Of a DNA stretch of 46,052 nt, positions 38,341 to 46,029 are shown one piece after another. The stretch is from the NCBI GenBank assembly GCA_046758005.1, contig JBHHZJ010000015.1:1-46052 (forward strand), read 5' to 3'. Both the position numbers and the translations under genes were made by a program. Positions within the stretch are counted from its first letter, which is position 1. Each line of letters opens with the position of its first letter. Source of the DNA: JBHHZJ01 sp046758005 (lineage in GTDB: Bacteria > Pseudomonadota > Alphaproteobacteria > Kiloniellales > J153). The notes under the pieces are model-generated. The model had not been told where the DNA came from, did not search any database, and saw only the letters and a list, made by a program, of their open reading frames with translations.

Positions 38341-39129
38341 ATGGATCCGCCGAGCGACCGTGAGCCCGCGCCCGCCGAAACGCCGGGGGCGTGCGTGCGC
38401 GCGCTGTTGCGCCGCGCCGACCGGGCGGCGCTGGCCACGGCGCTCGCGCGCGACGGCAGCGCCCGTCCATACGCCTCGCTCGTCCTGGTCGCGCCCGACC
38501 ACGGCGCCAGCCCGGTGCTCCTGATCTCCGACCTCGCGGACCACGCGAAGAACCTCAGGGCGGACCCGCGCGCGGCGCTCCTGTTCGACGGAACCGGCGG
38601 CGGGGCCGATCCCCTCGCCGGCCCGCGCGCAACCGTATTGGGAGACGTACGGGAGCTGGAGGACGAAGACGTACGGGCGCACCTGAAGGCGCGCTTCCTC
38701 GCCCGCCATCCCAGCGCCCGGGCGTACGCGGACTTCGGCGACTTCCGGCTCTATCGCATGACCGTGGATAGCGCCCACCTGGTGGCCGGGTTCGGCCGGG
38801 TCCACTGGGTGGACGCGCGCGAGGTTCTGTTCGACGCCGGGCCCTGCGCGCGGCTCGCCGCGGCGGAGGCGGACATCGTCGAGCACATGAACCGGGACCA
38901 TGCCGAGGCGCTGCGGCTCATCGCCGCGAACCTCCCGGGCCCGGCCGTGCCGGCGGCGGAGGCGGCCGACTGGGTCATGGTCGGCATCGACCCGGAGGGC
39001 TTCGACCTGCGCGCCGGGCCCCGCCTGGCACGAGCCGACTTCGACCGGCCGGTCCCGGACGCCGAGGCGGCGCGCGCCGCGCTCGTGCGCCTGACGAAGC
39101 GGGCCCGGCGCTTGGCCGCGGCCGGGTGA
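38341..39129 (+). CDS. HugZ-like pyridoxamine-phosphate-oxidase-fold protein with DUF2470 domain
   Basis: A 262-residue protein with a split-barrel flavin/heme-binding N-terminal domain and a C-terminal DUF2470 domain. The N-terminal part has LLRRADRAALATALARDGSA followed by RPYASLVLVAPDHGASPVLLI, and LSDLADHAKNLRADPRAALL. The DUF2470 part has AAAEADIVEHMNRDHAEALRL and GIDPEGFDLRAGPRLARADF. This is the layout of HugZ-type heme oxygenases and of uncharacterised relatives; the heme role is inferred from family only. I chose the ATG at 38341; the frame is open further upstream. It lies 75 bp after the AraC-type gene and 120 bp before pckA, all on the plus strand. Confidence 0.85.
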   Translation: MDPPSDREPAPAETPGACVRALLRRADRAALATALARDGSARPYASLVLVAPDHGASPVLLISDLADHAKNLRADPRAALLFDGTGGGADPLAGPRATVLGDVRELEDEDVRAHLKARFLARHPSARAYADFGDFRLYRMTVDSAHLVAGFGRVHWVDAREVLFDAGPCARLAAAEADIVEHMNRDHAEALRLIAANLPGPAVPAAEAADWVMVGIDPEGFDLRAGPRLARADFDRPVPDAEAARAALVRLTKRARRLAAAG

Positions 39130-39249
39130 CTCCCGGCTGGAATCGCCCGTGGCGATGTGCCACTGTGGCGCAACGGTACGGCCAAGGGCGGACCGGCCGC
39201 CGCCCGCTGGTCCCGGCGCGGCCGGGCCGCCGGGAGAGGGAGGGAAGTC

Positions 39250-40860
39250 GTGAGCAATTTCGGACCGGTCGTCAGCCGCCACGGCCTCGACCGGCACGGC
39301 ATCGCCAACTTCGCGGCGGCGTATTGGAACCTCGGCGTTCCGGCGCTCTACGAGCACGCCCTGCAGCGCGGCGCGGCCAAGTTGGCCTCCGGCGGCGCCC
39401 TGGTCGTCAACACCGGGCAGCACACGGGCCGCTCGCCCAGGGACAAGTTCATCGTCGACGAGCCCAGCACCAACGACGACGTCTGGTGGGGCGAGGTCAA
39501 CGTCGCCATGCCGGAAGAGGCGTTCGAGAGGCTGTACGCCAAGGCGCTGGCCTATTTCCAGGGCCGGGCGCTTTACGTCCAGGACCTCTTCGCCGGCGCC
39601 GACCCCGAATACCGCCTGGCCGTACGCGTGGTCAGCGAGAGCGCCTGGCACGCCCTGTTCGCCGCCAACATGTTCATTCAGCCCGGCCACGACCGGCTCG
39701 CCGACTTCGAACCCGACTTCACCGTCCTGCACGCGCCCGACCTCCACGCCGACCCGGCCCGCGACGGCACGAACTCCGAGACTTTCATCGTCGTCCATTT
39801 CGCGCGCCGGTTGGTGCTGGTGGGCGGGACCAGTTACGCCGGGGAGATCAAGAAGTCGATCTTCTCGGTGCTCAACTATCTGCTGCCGGCGCGCGACGTA
39901 CTGCCCATGCACTGCTCGGCGAACATCGGCCCGGCCGGGGACGCGGCCATCTTCTTCGGCCTGTCCGGAACGGGCAAGACCACGCTGTCGGCGGACAGCA
40001 CGCGCCGGCTCATCGGCGACGACGAGCACGGCTGGTCGCAGACCGGCGTGTTCAACTTCGAGGGCGGCTGTTACGCCAAGGTGATCCGCCTGTCCCGGGA
40101 GGCCGAGCCGGAAATCTATGCGACCACCGAGCGCTTCGGCACAATCCTGGAGAACGTGGTGCTGGACGAGGAGACCGGCCGCCTCGACCTCGACGACGAC
40201 CGCTACACCGAGAACACGCGGGCGAGCTATCCGCTCGACTTCATTCCCAACGTGAGCGAGAGCGGGCGCGGCGGCCACCCGCGCAACATCGTCATGCTGA
40301 CCGCGGACGCCTTCGGCGTCCTGCCGCCGATCAGCCGGCTGTCGCCGGCGCAGGCGATGTATCATTTCCTGTCCGGCTACACCGCGCGCGTGGCGGGCAC
40401 CGAGAAGGGCCTGGGCAACGAGCCGAAGGCCACCTTCTCGACCTGCTTCGGCGCGCCCTTCATGCCGCGCCACCCCTCGGTCTACGCCGAGCTGCTGGGC
40501 GAGAAGATGGAACGCACGGGGGCCAACTGCTGGCTGGTGAACACCGGCTGGACCGGCGGAGCCTACGGCGTGGGCGCGCGCATGAAGATCGACCACACCC
40601 GCACGCTGGTGCGCGCCGCGCTCGACGGGCGCTTGGGCGGCGTACCGATGGCGACCCACCCGACCTTCGGCCTGGCGATCCCGGAGTCCTGCCCGGACGT
40701 GCCCGCCGAGGTGCTCAACCCGCGCAACACGTGGGCGGACAAGGGCGCCTACGACCAGACCGCGCGCGAGCTTTCCGCCCGCTTCGAGGCCAATTTCAAG
40801 CAGTTCGAGCCTTACGTCGGCGAGGACGTCAAGGCGGCCGGCATCTACGCCGCGGCGTGA
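39250..40860 (+). CDS. pckA: phosphoenolpyruvate carboxykinase (ATP)
   Basis: Converts oxaloacetate and ATP to PEP in gluconeogenesis. The 536-residue protein has NTGQHTGRSPRDKFIVDEPS, RRLVLVGGTSYAGEIKKSIF and the kinase-1a P-loop IFFGLSGTGKTTLSAD. LIGDDEHGWSQTGVFNFEGG, with the metal-binding Asp pair, precedes CYAKVI, and NCWLVNTGWTGGAYGVGARM lies near the C-terminus. This is the ATP-dependent bacterial type. I chose the GTG at 39250, after GGGAGAGGGAGGGA; the frame continues upstream to 39157 without family similarity. pckA sits close to chvI/chvG and the PTS genes in many alphaproteobacteria, and its product PEP feeds enzyme I. Confidence 0.96.
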   Translation: MSNFGPVVSRHGLDRHGIANFAAAYWNLGVPALYEHALQRGAAKLASGGALVVNTGQHTGRSPRDKFIVDEPSTNDDVWWGEVNVAMPEEAFERLYAKALAYFQGRALYVQDLFAGADPEYRLAVRVVSESAWHALFAANMFIQPGHDRLADFEPDFTVLHAPDLHADPARDGTNSETFIVVHFARRLVLVGGTSYAGEIKKSIFSVLNYLLPARDVLPMHCSANIGPAGDAAIFFGLSGTGKTTLSADSTRRLIGDDEHGWSQTGVFNFEGGCYAKVIRLSREAEPEIYATTERFGTILENVVLDEETGRLDLDDDRYTENTRASYPLDFIPNVSESGRGGHPRNIVMLTADAFGVLPPISRLSPAQAMYHFLSGYTARVAGTEKGLGNEPKATFSTCFGAPFMPRHPSVYAELLGEKMERTGANCWLVNTGWTGGAYGVGARMKIDHTRTLVRAALDGRLGGVPMATHPTFGLAIPESCPDVPAEVLNPRNTWADKGAYDQTARELSARFEANFKQFEPYVGEDVKAAGIYAAA

Positions 40861-40944
40861 ACCGAGCGTGCGCGGCCTCGTTTGCGCGGGTCGCAGCCAA
40901 GATAAAGATAAACGGCGTCATGGCCGGCGGCGACGCGAACGCTG

Positions 40945-41053
40945 TCACCCGCGCTTCGCGCCGCCCTCCCCCGTCGAGGGGCAGCGCCGAATGGCGGCAA
41001 AGGCCGAGAAATCTTTCCCTCCCCCCTTGACGTGGGGAGGTCGGGAAGGGGTG
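40945..41053. repeat. inverted pair of REP-like palindromic elements (356-bp gap pckA-eamA)
   Basis: Two related units face each other: TCACCC...CCTCCCCCGTCGAGGGG on the left, and on the right CCTCCCCCCTTGACGTGGGGAGG running to GGGGTGA. The right unit contains a clean 7-bp hairpin (CCTCCCC 41018-41024, GGGGAGG 41034-41040). The outer TCACCC and GGGTGA ends also pair. This looks like the dispersed intergenic REP/BIME-type repeats of alphaproteobacteria and could end pckA transcription. Nothing else is visible in 40861-41216. Confidence 0.55.
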
Positions 41054-41216
41054 ATGGCGCCGCCGGACGTTCGTCCGGGGGACCTTGCCGTGCTTAACCG
41101 GACGGCCGTGGAGCGCGTCCGGCAATGACAATGCACGGACGACGACCGGCCGCTGATCGATACCTTCGCGCGGCCCGCATCCCTGTTTCGCTCGCAACGG
41201 CCTCGGCCCGACCACG

Positions 41217-42101
41217 ATGGACGTTCTGCTCTACGCACTGACGGTCCTGTTCTGGGGCACGAGCTGGCTGGCGATCAAGTTCCAGCTCGGGGTGGTCGCG
41301 CCCGAGGTGTCGCTCGTTTACCGTTTCGCCCTGGCCGCGGCGCTGATGCTGGTCCTCAGCATCCTGGCCCGGCGCCGGATGCGCTTTTCGCCGGCCGACC
41401 ACGCCTTCATGGCGCTGCAGGGATTGTGCCTGTTTTGCACCAACTACTTCCTGATCTATCTGGGCACGCAGTACCTGACCACGGGCCTCGTGGCGGTCGT
41501 CTTTTCGGCCGTGCTGATCATGAACATCCTGGGCGGCGCGGTGCTGTTCGCAAGCCCCGTGGACATGCGGGTGATCGGCGGCGCGGCTTGCGGCCTGAGC
41601 GGCATCACCCTCGTGTTCTGGCCGCAGATCGCGGCCTTCGACCTGTCCGAGCAGGGCACACGCGGCCTGGTCCTGTCGCTTGCGGGAACCGGCTTCGCCT
41701 CGCTCGGCATGCTGACCTCGGCCTGGAACCAGCGCAAGCGCGGCCTGCCGGTGTTCCAGACCAACGCCTACGGGATGCTCTATGGCACTCTCGCCCTCAC
41801 GTCGCTCAGCCTGGCGCGCGGCAGTCCTTTCGACTTCGATCCCTCGCCCGCCTACGTTTGGTCGCTGCTCTATCTGTCGGTGTTCGCCACCGTCGCGGCG
41901 TTCTGGTCCTATCTCACGCTGATCGGCCGGATCGGGCCGGGGCGCGCGGCCTACGCGACCGTGGTCTTTCCGATCATCGCGCTGGCGCTGTCGACCTGGT
42001 TCGAGGATTTCCAGTGGACGGCCTTGGCCGCCGCAGGAGTCGTCCTGGTCCTGCTCGGCAACGTCGCGATTCTGGGCAAACCGCGCGCAGACGACAAATA
42101 A
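41217..42101 (+). CDS. EamA/DMT-family membrane permease
   Basis: A 294-residue inner-membrane protein with about ten hydrophobic helices in two halves, the drug/metabolite transporter (EamA) layout. It starts MDVLLYALTVLFWGTSWLAI, the characteristic FWGtswlaIK first helix, and has PEVSLVYRFALAAALMLVLS with the conserved Arg in helix 2. The second half has WSLLYLSVFATVAAFWSYLT and GPGRAAYATVVFPIIALALS. Such proteins export amino acids or small metabolites; the substrate is unknown. It stands alone between the REP-like pair and the MerR module. Confidence 0.88.
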   Translation: MDVLLYALTVLFWGTSWLAIKFQLGVVAPEVSLVYRFALAAALMLVLSILARRRMRFSPADHAFMALQGLCLFCTNYFLIYLGTQYLTTGLVAVVFSAVLIMNILGGAVLFASPVDMRVIGGAACGLSGITLVFWPQIAAFDLSEQGTRGLVLSLAGTGFASLGMLTSAWNQRKRGLPVFQTNAYGMLYGTLALTSLSLARGSPFDFDPSPAYVWSLLYLSVFATVAAFWSYLTLIGRIGPGRAAYATVVFPIIALALSTWFEDFQWTALAAAGVVLVLLGNVAILGKPRADDK

Positions 42102-42264
42102 TACCAACCGCCGCCGAAATTGACCCGGTTCACCTTGACGATTTTCGCCGCCCCTCAACAATCCAGGAGGCGGTTCAGCGGAGGATCATTGCGGCGCCGG
42201 GCTTGGCGCGCGCGAAGCCAATCCATCGTTCTGGCGCGGTCCCGCACCGCTTTGGAATCCGCTC

Positions 42265-42295
42265 TTGACTCCGTATCATAGTACGGAGGTCACAC
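42265..42295 (+). promoter_or_regulatory. mer-type promoter/operator upstream of the MerR gene
   Basis: TTGACT (-35, 42265-42270) is followed by a 19-bp spacer holding the dyad CCGTA-TCATAG-TACGG, then TCACAC (a weak -10, 42290-42295). The 19-bp spacer and this dyad match the mercury operon promoter of Tn501/Tn21 closely (TTGACTCCGTAC...GTACGGA). MerR-family activators untwist such over-long promoters. The MerR gene starts 20 bp downstream, so the gene is probably autoregulated. Confidence 0.85.
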
Positions 42296-42315
42296 TGCGA
42301 TCCGAGGACAACGCA

Positions 42316-42765
42316 ATGAACCGCATGACGATCAGCAAGGCGGCCCGTGCGGCCGGCGTCGGTGTCGAGACCATCCGCTTTTACGAGCGCAAGGGCCTGA
42401 TCGAACAACCGCCGAAGCCGGACGCTTCCGGCTTCCGGACCTATCCGATCGAGACGGTCCAACGGATCCGTTTCATCCGCCTGGCCCAGGAGATCGGCTT
42501 TTCGCTGCGCGAGATCGAAGAGCTGCTGTCGTTGCGGGCCGATCCCGCGGCCGACTGCAGCGACGTGCGCGAACGCGCGACCGCGAAACTGGCGGAGGTC
42601 GACCGCAAGATCGCTCAGCTCGAGCAAATTCGAGGCGCCCTCCAGGATCTGATCGCCGCCTGCCCGGGGCGCGGCGCGCTGCGGGCCTGCTCGATCCTGG
42701 AGGCCCTGACGGACGTGGAACAAGGTGGCGGCCATGCCAACGAAAAGGATTCACGACCGGGATGA
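42316..42765 (+). CDS. MerR-family Hg(II)/heavy-metal-responsive regulator
   Basis: A 149-residue regulator with the MerR winged helix (MTISKAARAAGVGVETIRFY, ERKGLIEQPPKPDASGFRTY), the long coiled dimer helix and the metal loop. Cys81, Cys116 and Cys125 have the 35- and 9-residue spacing of Tn501 MerR (82, 117, 126), in ADCSDV and AACPGRGALRACSILEALTD. PbrR-type lead sensors share this spacing, so Hg is likely but Pb cannot be excluded. It lies just behind a mer-like operator. I chose the ATG at 42316; an upstream in-frame TTG lies in the -35 box. Its stop overlaps the next gene (ATGA). Unlike classical mer operons, it is transcribed with its targets rather than divergently. Confidence 0.88.
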   Translation: MNRMTISKAARAAGVGVETIRFYERKGLIEQPPKPDASGFRTYPIETVQRIRFIRLAQEIGFSLREIEELLSLRADPAADCSDVRERATAKLAEVDRKIAQLEQIRGALQDLIAACPGRGALRACSILEALTDVEQGGGHANEKDSRPG

Positions 42766-43601
42766 GGAAATTCGTTCTACCTGTCGCCATCGGCCTTGCC
42801 GCGACGATTCCGGCCATCAAGCCGATTCAGGCGCACGGGCCGCTCTTCAGTCCGGCGCCGGAGACGATCTTCAAGGGCGGGACGGAGCTGACGCTCGGTT
42901 TGCACACGGAAGAAGCCACCGGCATCAGCGAGCACGAGACGGAATACGACGTCTCCCTGGAGGCCGAGTATGGGCTCACCGCCGACTGGGAGGTCGGGGC
43001 CGAGATCCCGTACACGAAGCGGGATTTGGATGGCGGCGGCGGGGCCGATGGCCTCGGCGACATCGTCCTCGAGACCAAGTATCAGTTCTGGGGCCGCGAT
43101 CTGCCCGGGGCCCAATACAAGGCCGCAGCCTTTCTCCAGCTCGAGCTTCCGACCGGCGATGACGATAGCACGCCTCGGCTCGGAAGCGGCTCGACCGACG
43201 TCATCACGGGCCTCGCGACGGGGTACGAATCGCGCCGCTGGTACTGGTTCGCGAGCGGGGTTTACCGGGCGAACACCGAGGGCGCCGGCGGCCTCGAGAA
43301 GGGCGACAGGCAGTTTCTCAACGTAGTCGGCGGCATACGGCCGATCCTCACCGAATACGACGAGCCGGACACCGTGCTGATGCTGGAGGTGAACTGGGAG
43401 CGATCGGCACGCGACGAACTGGACGGCAGCGATCTCGCGAACACCGGGGGCTGGGAGCTGTTCGTCTCCCCCGTGGTCTGGTGGACCTACCGCCAGCTCG
43501 CGATCCGGGGCGGGGTGCAGATCCCGATCGCCGACGGCCTGAACGGAACCCAGCCCACGTCCGACTACCGCGCGCGGATCGAGTTCGTCTACCACTTCTG
43601 A
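42762..43601 (+). CDS. outer-membrane beta-barrel protein (MetA/phenol-degradation transporter-like), copy 1
   Basis: A 279-residue secreted protein with a signal peptide (about 1-24, ending PIQA) and then alternating strands of an outer-membrane barrel: KGGTELTLGLHTEEATGISE, EAEYGLTADWEVGAEIPYTK, ETKYQFWG. The motif LELPTGDDD followed by RLGSGSTDVITG is typical of the Phenol_MetA_deg-like 'transporter' family. The chain ends RARIEFVYHF, with the terminal Phe expected of barrels inserted by BAM. The mature N-terminus is HGP-rich in His/Pro. It is translationally coupled to the MerR gene and so presumably metal-induced. Family members have no proven substrate; channel activity is inferred. It resembles the product at 44103-45035. 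Confidence 0.82.
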   Translation: MRKFVLPVAIGLAATIPAIKPIQAHGPLFSPAPETIFKGGTELTLGLHTEEATGISEHETEYDVSLEAEYGLTADWEVGAEIPYTKRDLDGGGGADGLGDIVLETKYQFWGRDLPGAQYKAAAFLQLELPTGDDDSTPRLGSGSTDVITGLATGYESRRWYWFASGVYRANTEGAGGLEKGDRQFLNVVGGIRPILTEYDEPDTVLMLEVNWERSARDELDGSDLANTGGWELFVSPVVWWTYRQLAIRGGVQIPIADGLNGTQPTSDYRARIEFVYHF

Positions 43602-43644
43602 GGCGGGTTCAATCATGGCGCGCAGCGGATCACGCTTTTGTGAA

Positions 43645-43675
43645 TCGACTCCGTACCATGCTACGGGTGTTAGCC
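43645..43675 (+). promoter_or_regulatory. second mer-type promoter/operator, upstream of the HMA gene
   Basis: TCGACT (-35-like, 43645-43650) is followed by a 19-bp spacer with the dyad CCGTA-CCATGC-TACGG and TTAGCC (43670-43675). The CCGTA-N6-TACGG core and the spacer length are the same as at 42265-42295. It points to control by the same MerR. The HMA-domain gene starts about 100 bp downstream. Confidence 0.75.
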
Positions 43676-43777
43676 TTCATGGCATGACGACGAGCCTTTC
43701 TCAAACCGGACGCAGGACGGATTGCAACATGCGAGGGGCGCGTTGGCGGACTACATGCAAACGTTAGAGGCGACGTC

Positions 43778-44098
43778 ATGATCAGGATCATTCGCACAAC
43801 GGCATTCGCGCTTGTCCTTCTGCTGCCCGTGGCCGCCTTCGCGGCCCAGACGCAGTACCAGCTCCGGGTCGACGGACTGGCCTGCCCGTTCTGCGCCTAC
43901 GGGATCGAGAAGGAGCTCACGCGCACGGACGGCGTCGAGGGCATCGACGTCGACATCAATGCCGGCACCGTGACGGTCACCATGGCCGACGGCGCCGCGA
44001 TGACCGAGGCCCAGGCAAGCCGGATCGTCGAGGACGCGGGCTTCACCTTGAGCGGCTTCGAGGAAGTCATGGCGCGGGCCGAAGACCAGCAAGAGTAA
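43778..44098 (+). CDS. secreted heavy-metal-associated (HMA) domain protein, MerP-like
   Basis: A 106-residue protein with a signal peptide (about 1-22, ending AAFA) and one HMA (MerP/CopZ-like) domain. The metal site is GLACPFCAYGIEKELTRTDG, with Cys36 and Cys39; then VEGIDVDINAGTVTVTM and IVEDAGFTL complete the ferredoxin-like fold. Exported and carrying a CxxC pair, it should bind a soft metal ion in the periplasm as MerP does. The CPFC site differs from the usual MTCAAC of MerP, and the C-terminus is acidic (ARAEDQQE). AGAGG precedes the ATG. It is 4 bp before the next gene and behind the second mer-like operator. Confidence 0.87.
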   Translation: MIRIIRTTAFALVLLLPVAAFAAQTQYQLRVDGLACPFCAYGIEKELTRTDGVEGIDVDINAGTVTVTMADGAAMTEAQASRIVEDAGFTLSGFEEVMARAEDQQE

Positions 44099-44102
44099 CG
44101 CC

Positions 44103-45035
44103 GTGCCCAATGGCGGAACAAAATCCCGGCGCGGTTTGCTTTGCCGGGCGGCCGCGGTCGCCCTGCCGGCCTTCCTGGGATGGGCGGGAACGGCCCGGGC
44201 CGCGCCCGAAACGTTCAACACCGCTCTTCCCGTCGCTAAGGGCGAGTTCGTCTTCCGCGAGCAGTTTCTCTACAAGCGGGCGAGCGACGATCCGAGCCCG
44301 GCCGACCGGGAGGTGGACGTCCTGGGCGGCATCTCCGTTCTGGGTTACGGCGTGACCGGGGACTTGGCGGTCTTCGGCGTTCTGCCCTACCTGGATAAGG
44401 ATCTCGACGTGACCACGCCGACCGGCCAACGTGTCACGCGAAGCACCAGCGGGATCGGCGACGCTCGGCTGTTCGGGCGCTACACGGTCCACAAGGACAA
44501 TTTTCCGGGCGGCAGCTTCCGCGTCGCGCCGTTCGCCGGTCTGGAATTTCCGACCGGCGATGACGACGACGACGACAGCCTTGGGGAGCTTCCGGCGACG
44601 CTGCAACTCGGCTCCGGGTCCTGGGACCCCTTTGCCGGCGTCGTGGCGACGTATCAGAGGCTGGACTACCAGCTCGACGCCCAGGCGAGTTACAAGGTCA
44701 ACACCGAGGCCAACGGCTTTGAGTTCGGCGATGAGGCCCGGCTCGACGCCTCGCTCCAGTACCGGCTATGGCCGCGCGAACTGAGCGGCGGCGTTCCCGG
44801 CTTCCTCTATGGCGTCGTCGAGACGAACCTGATCCACCAGGGGAAGAACGAGATCGATGGGGCCGCGGACCCCGACTCGGGCGGCACCACGCTGTTCGTG
44901 GCCCCCGGCCTGCAGTACGTGACCCGGCGCTGGATTCTGGAGGCCATCGTGCAAATTCCGGCGTTCCAGGACCTCAATGGCTCGGCGCTCGGGGACGATT
45001 TCACCGTGCGCGCCGGGTTCCGGCTCAACTTCTGA
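44103..45035 (+). CDS. outer-membrane beta-barrel protein (MetA/phenol-degradation transporter-like), copy 2
   Basis: A 310-residue secreted protein. The signal (about 1-33, ending ARA) holds twin arginines in SRRGLLCRAAAVA, although barrels normally use Sec. The mature part shows barrel strands (GEFVFREQFLYKRASDDP, DLAVFGVLPYLDKDLDV, DARLFGRYTVHKD), the family motif FAGLEFPTGDDD followed later by LQLGSGSWDPFAGV, and the C-terminus FTVRAGFRLNF with terminal Phe. It shares the PTGDDD, LGSGS and Y-x-x-NTE...GD order with the product at 42762-43601, so the two are paralogues. The D6 run (DDDDDD) near residue 160 could bind cations or sit in a loop. The start is a GTG, 4 bp after the HMA gene. 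Confidence 0.82.
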   Translation: MPNGGTKSRRGLLCRAAAVALPAFLGWAGTARAAPETFNTALPVAKGEFVFREQFLYKRASDDPSPADREVDVLGGISVLGYGVTGDLAVFGVLPYLDKDLDVTTPTGQRVTRSTSGIGDARLFGRYTVHKDNFPGGSFRVAPFAGLEFPTGDDDDDDSLGELPATLQLGSGSWDPFAGVVATYQRLDYQLDAQASYKVNTEANGFEFGDEARLDASLQYRLWPRELSGGVPGFLYGVVETNLIHQGKNEIDGAADPDSGGTTLFVAPGLQYVTRRWILEAIVQIPAFQDLNGSALGDDFTVRAGFRLNF

Positions 45036-45045
45036 CGAGGGTCGT

Positions 45046-46029
45046 ATGGTAAAGCGGCGCGCGATACTTCGGGTCGCGGGCGGCGCGGCCGCCGCCCTTG
45101 TCGTGCTCGTCGTGGCCGGATGGCTCGCCTTCGTGCCCTGGGCCAAGGAGCCGGGGTACGAGTTCGTCAAGGCGTGGGGCGAAAGGGGCACCGGGCCCGG
45201 CCAGTTCTACGACCCGACCGGGATCGCCGTCGCAGGCGAGGAGGTCTTCGTCGCCGACGCCCGCAACGGCCGCATCCAGGTCTTCGACCTCGAGGGCAAC
45301 TTCAAGCGGCAGTTCGGCAAACCGGGCGCGGGACCGGGCGAGCTCGGCCGGCCCATGAACCTCGCGATCCACGACGGAGAGCTATACGTCCCCGAATACT
45401 TCAACGACCGAATTCAGGTCTTCGGGCTGGACGGGACCCAGAGGCGGATCATCGGCGAGCGCGGCAGCGGCCCGGGACAGTTCAACGCGCCCGGCGGGGT
45501 CGCGGTCGCCGCGAACGGAGACCTGTTCGTGACCGATTTCTACAATCAGCGCATCCAGCGGCTCAAGGCCGACGGGACGTTCGTGCGCCAATGGGGGACG
45601 ACGGGCGAGATCGGCATCTCCGCGGGCGAGTTCAACTACCCGACGGATGTGGCGTTGGCCGCCGACGGCACCCTTTACGTGGCCGACGGCTACGGCGACC
45701 GGATCCAGGCCTTCGCGCCCGACGGCTCCTTCTCCCACAAGTGGGGCGGGCCGTTCGCGATGAACATCTTCGGCCCGTTCAACGGCTGGTTCGCGGTCGC
45801 GACCAGCGTCGCCGTGGGGCCAAAAGGCAACGTCTTCGTCGCCGACTTCTACAACGACCGCGTCCAGAAGTTCGCCCCCGACGGCACCTTCCTCACGGCC
45901 TTCGGCGGAAAGGGCGAGGGTCCCGGCCGGTTCCGTCATGCCATCGCCGTCGACGTCGCTCAGGACGGCTCGGTCTTCGCCGCCGACTTCGGCAACAACC
46001 GGATCCAGAAGTGGCGGCCGAAGCGATAG
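45046..46029 (+). CDS. membrane-anchored NHL-repeat beta-propeller protein
   Basis: A 327-residue protein with a basic N-terminus and one helix (about 9-30, AAAALVVLVVAGWLAFVPW). About six NHL-type blades follow, each running G-x-G-P-G-x-F, then a V-A-D/V-T-D strand, then N/D-R-I-Q-x-F. Examples are GTGPGQFYDPTGIAV, NGRIQVFDLEGNF, FVTDFYNQRIQRLKADGTF, FVADFYNDRVQKFAPDGTF and FAADFGNNRIQKW. The positive-inside rule puts the propeller in the periplasm. NHL propellers usually bind proteins or ligands; no catalytic residues are obvious. It starts 10 bp after the second barrel gene and so belongs to the MerR module. The window ends 23 bp after its stop, with a purine-rich stretch (GAGAGAAGCGGAAGAAGA) that may be the next gene's ribosome binding site. 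Confidence 0.85.
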   Translation: MVKRRAILRVAGGAAAALVVLVVAGWLAFVPWAKEPGYEFVKAWGERGTGPGQFYDPTGIAVAGEEVFVADARNGRIQVFDLEGNFKRQFGKPGAGPGELGRPMNLAIHDGELYVPEYFNDRIQVFGLDGTQRRIIGERGSGPGQFNAPGGVAVAANGDLFVTDFYNQRIQRLKADGTFVRQWGTTGEIGISAGEFNYPTDVALAADGTLYVADGYGDRIQAFAPDGSFSHKWGGPFAMNIFGPFNGWFAVATSVAVGPKGNVFVADFYNDRVQKFAPDGTFLTAFGGKGEGPGRFRHAIAVDVAQDGSVFAADFGNNRIQKWRPKR

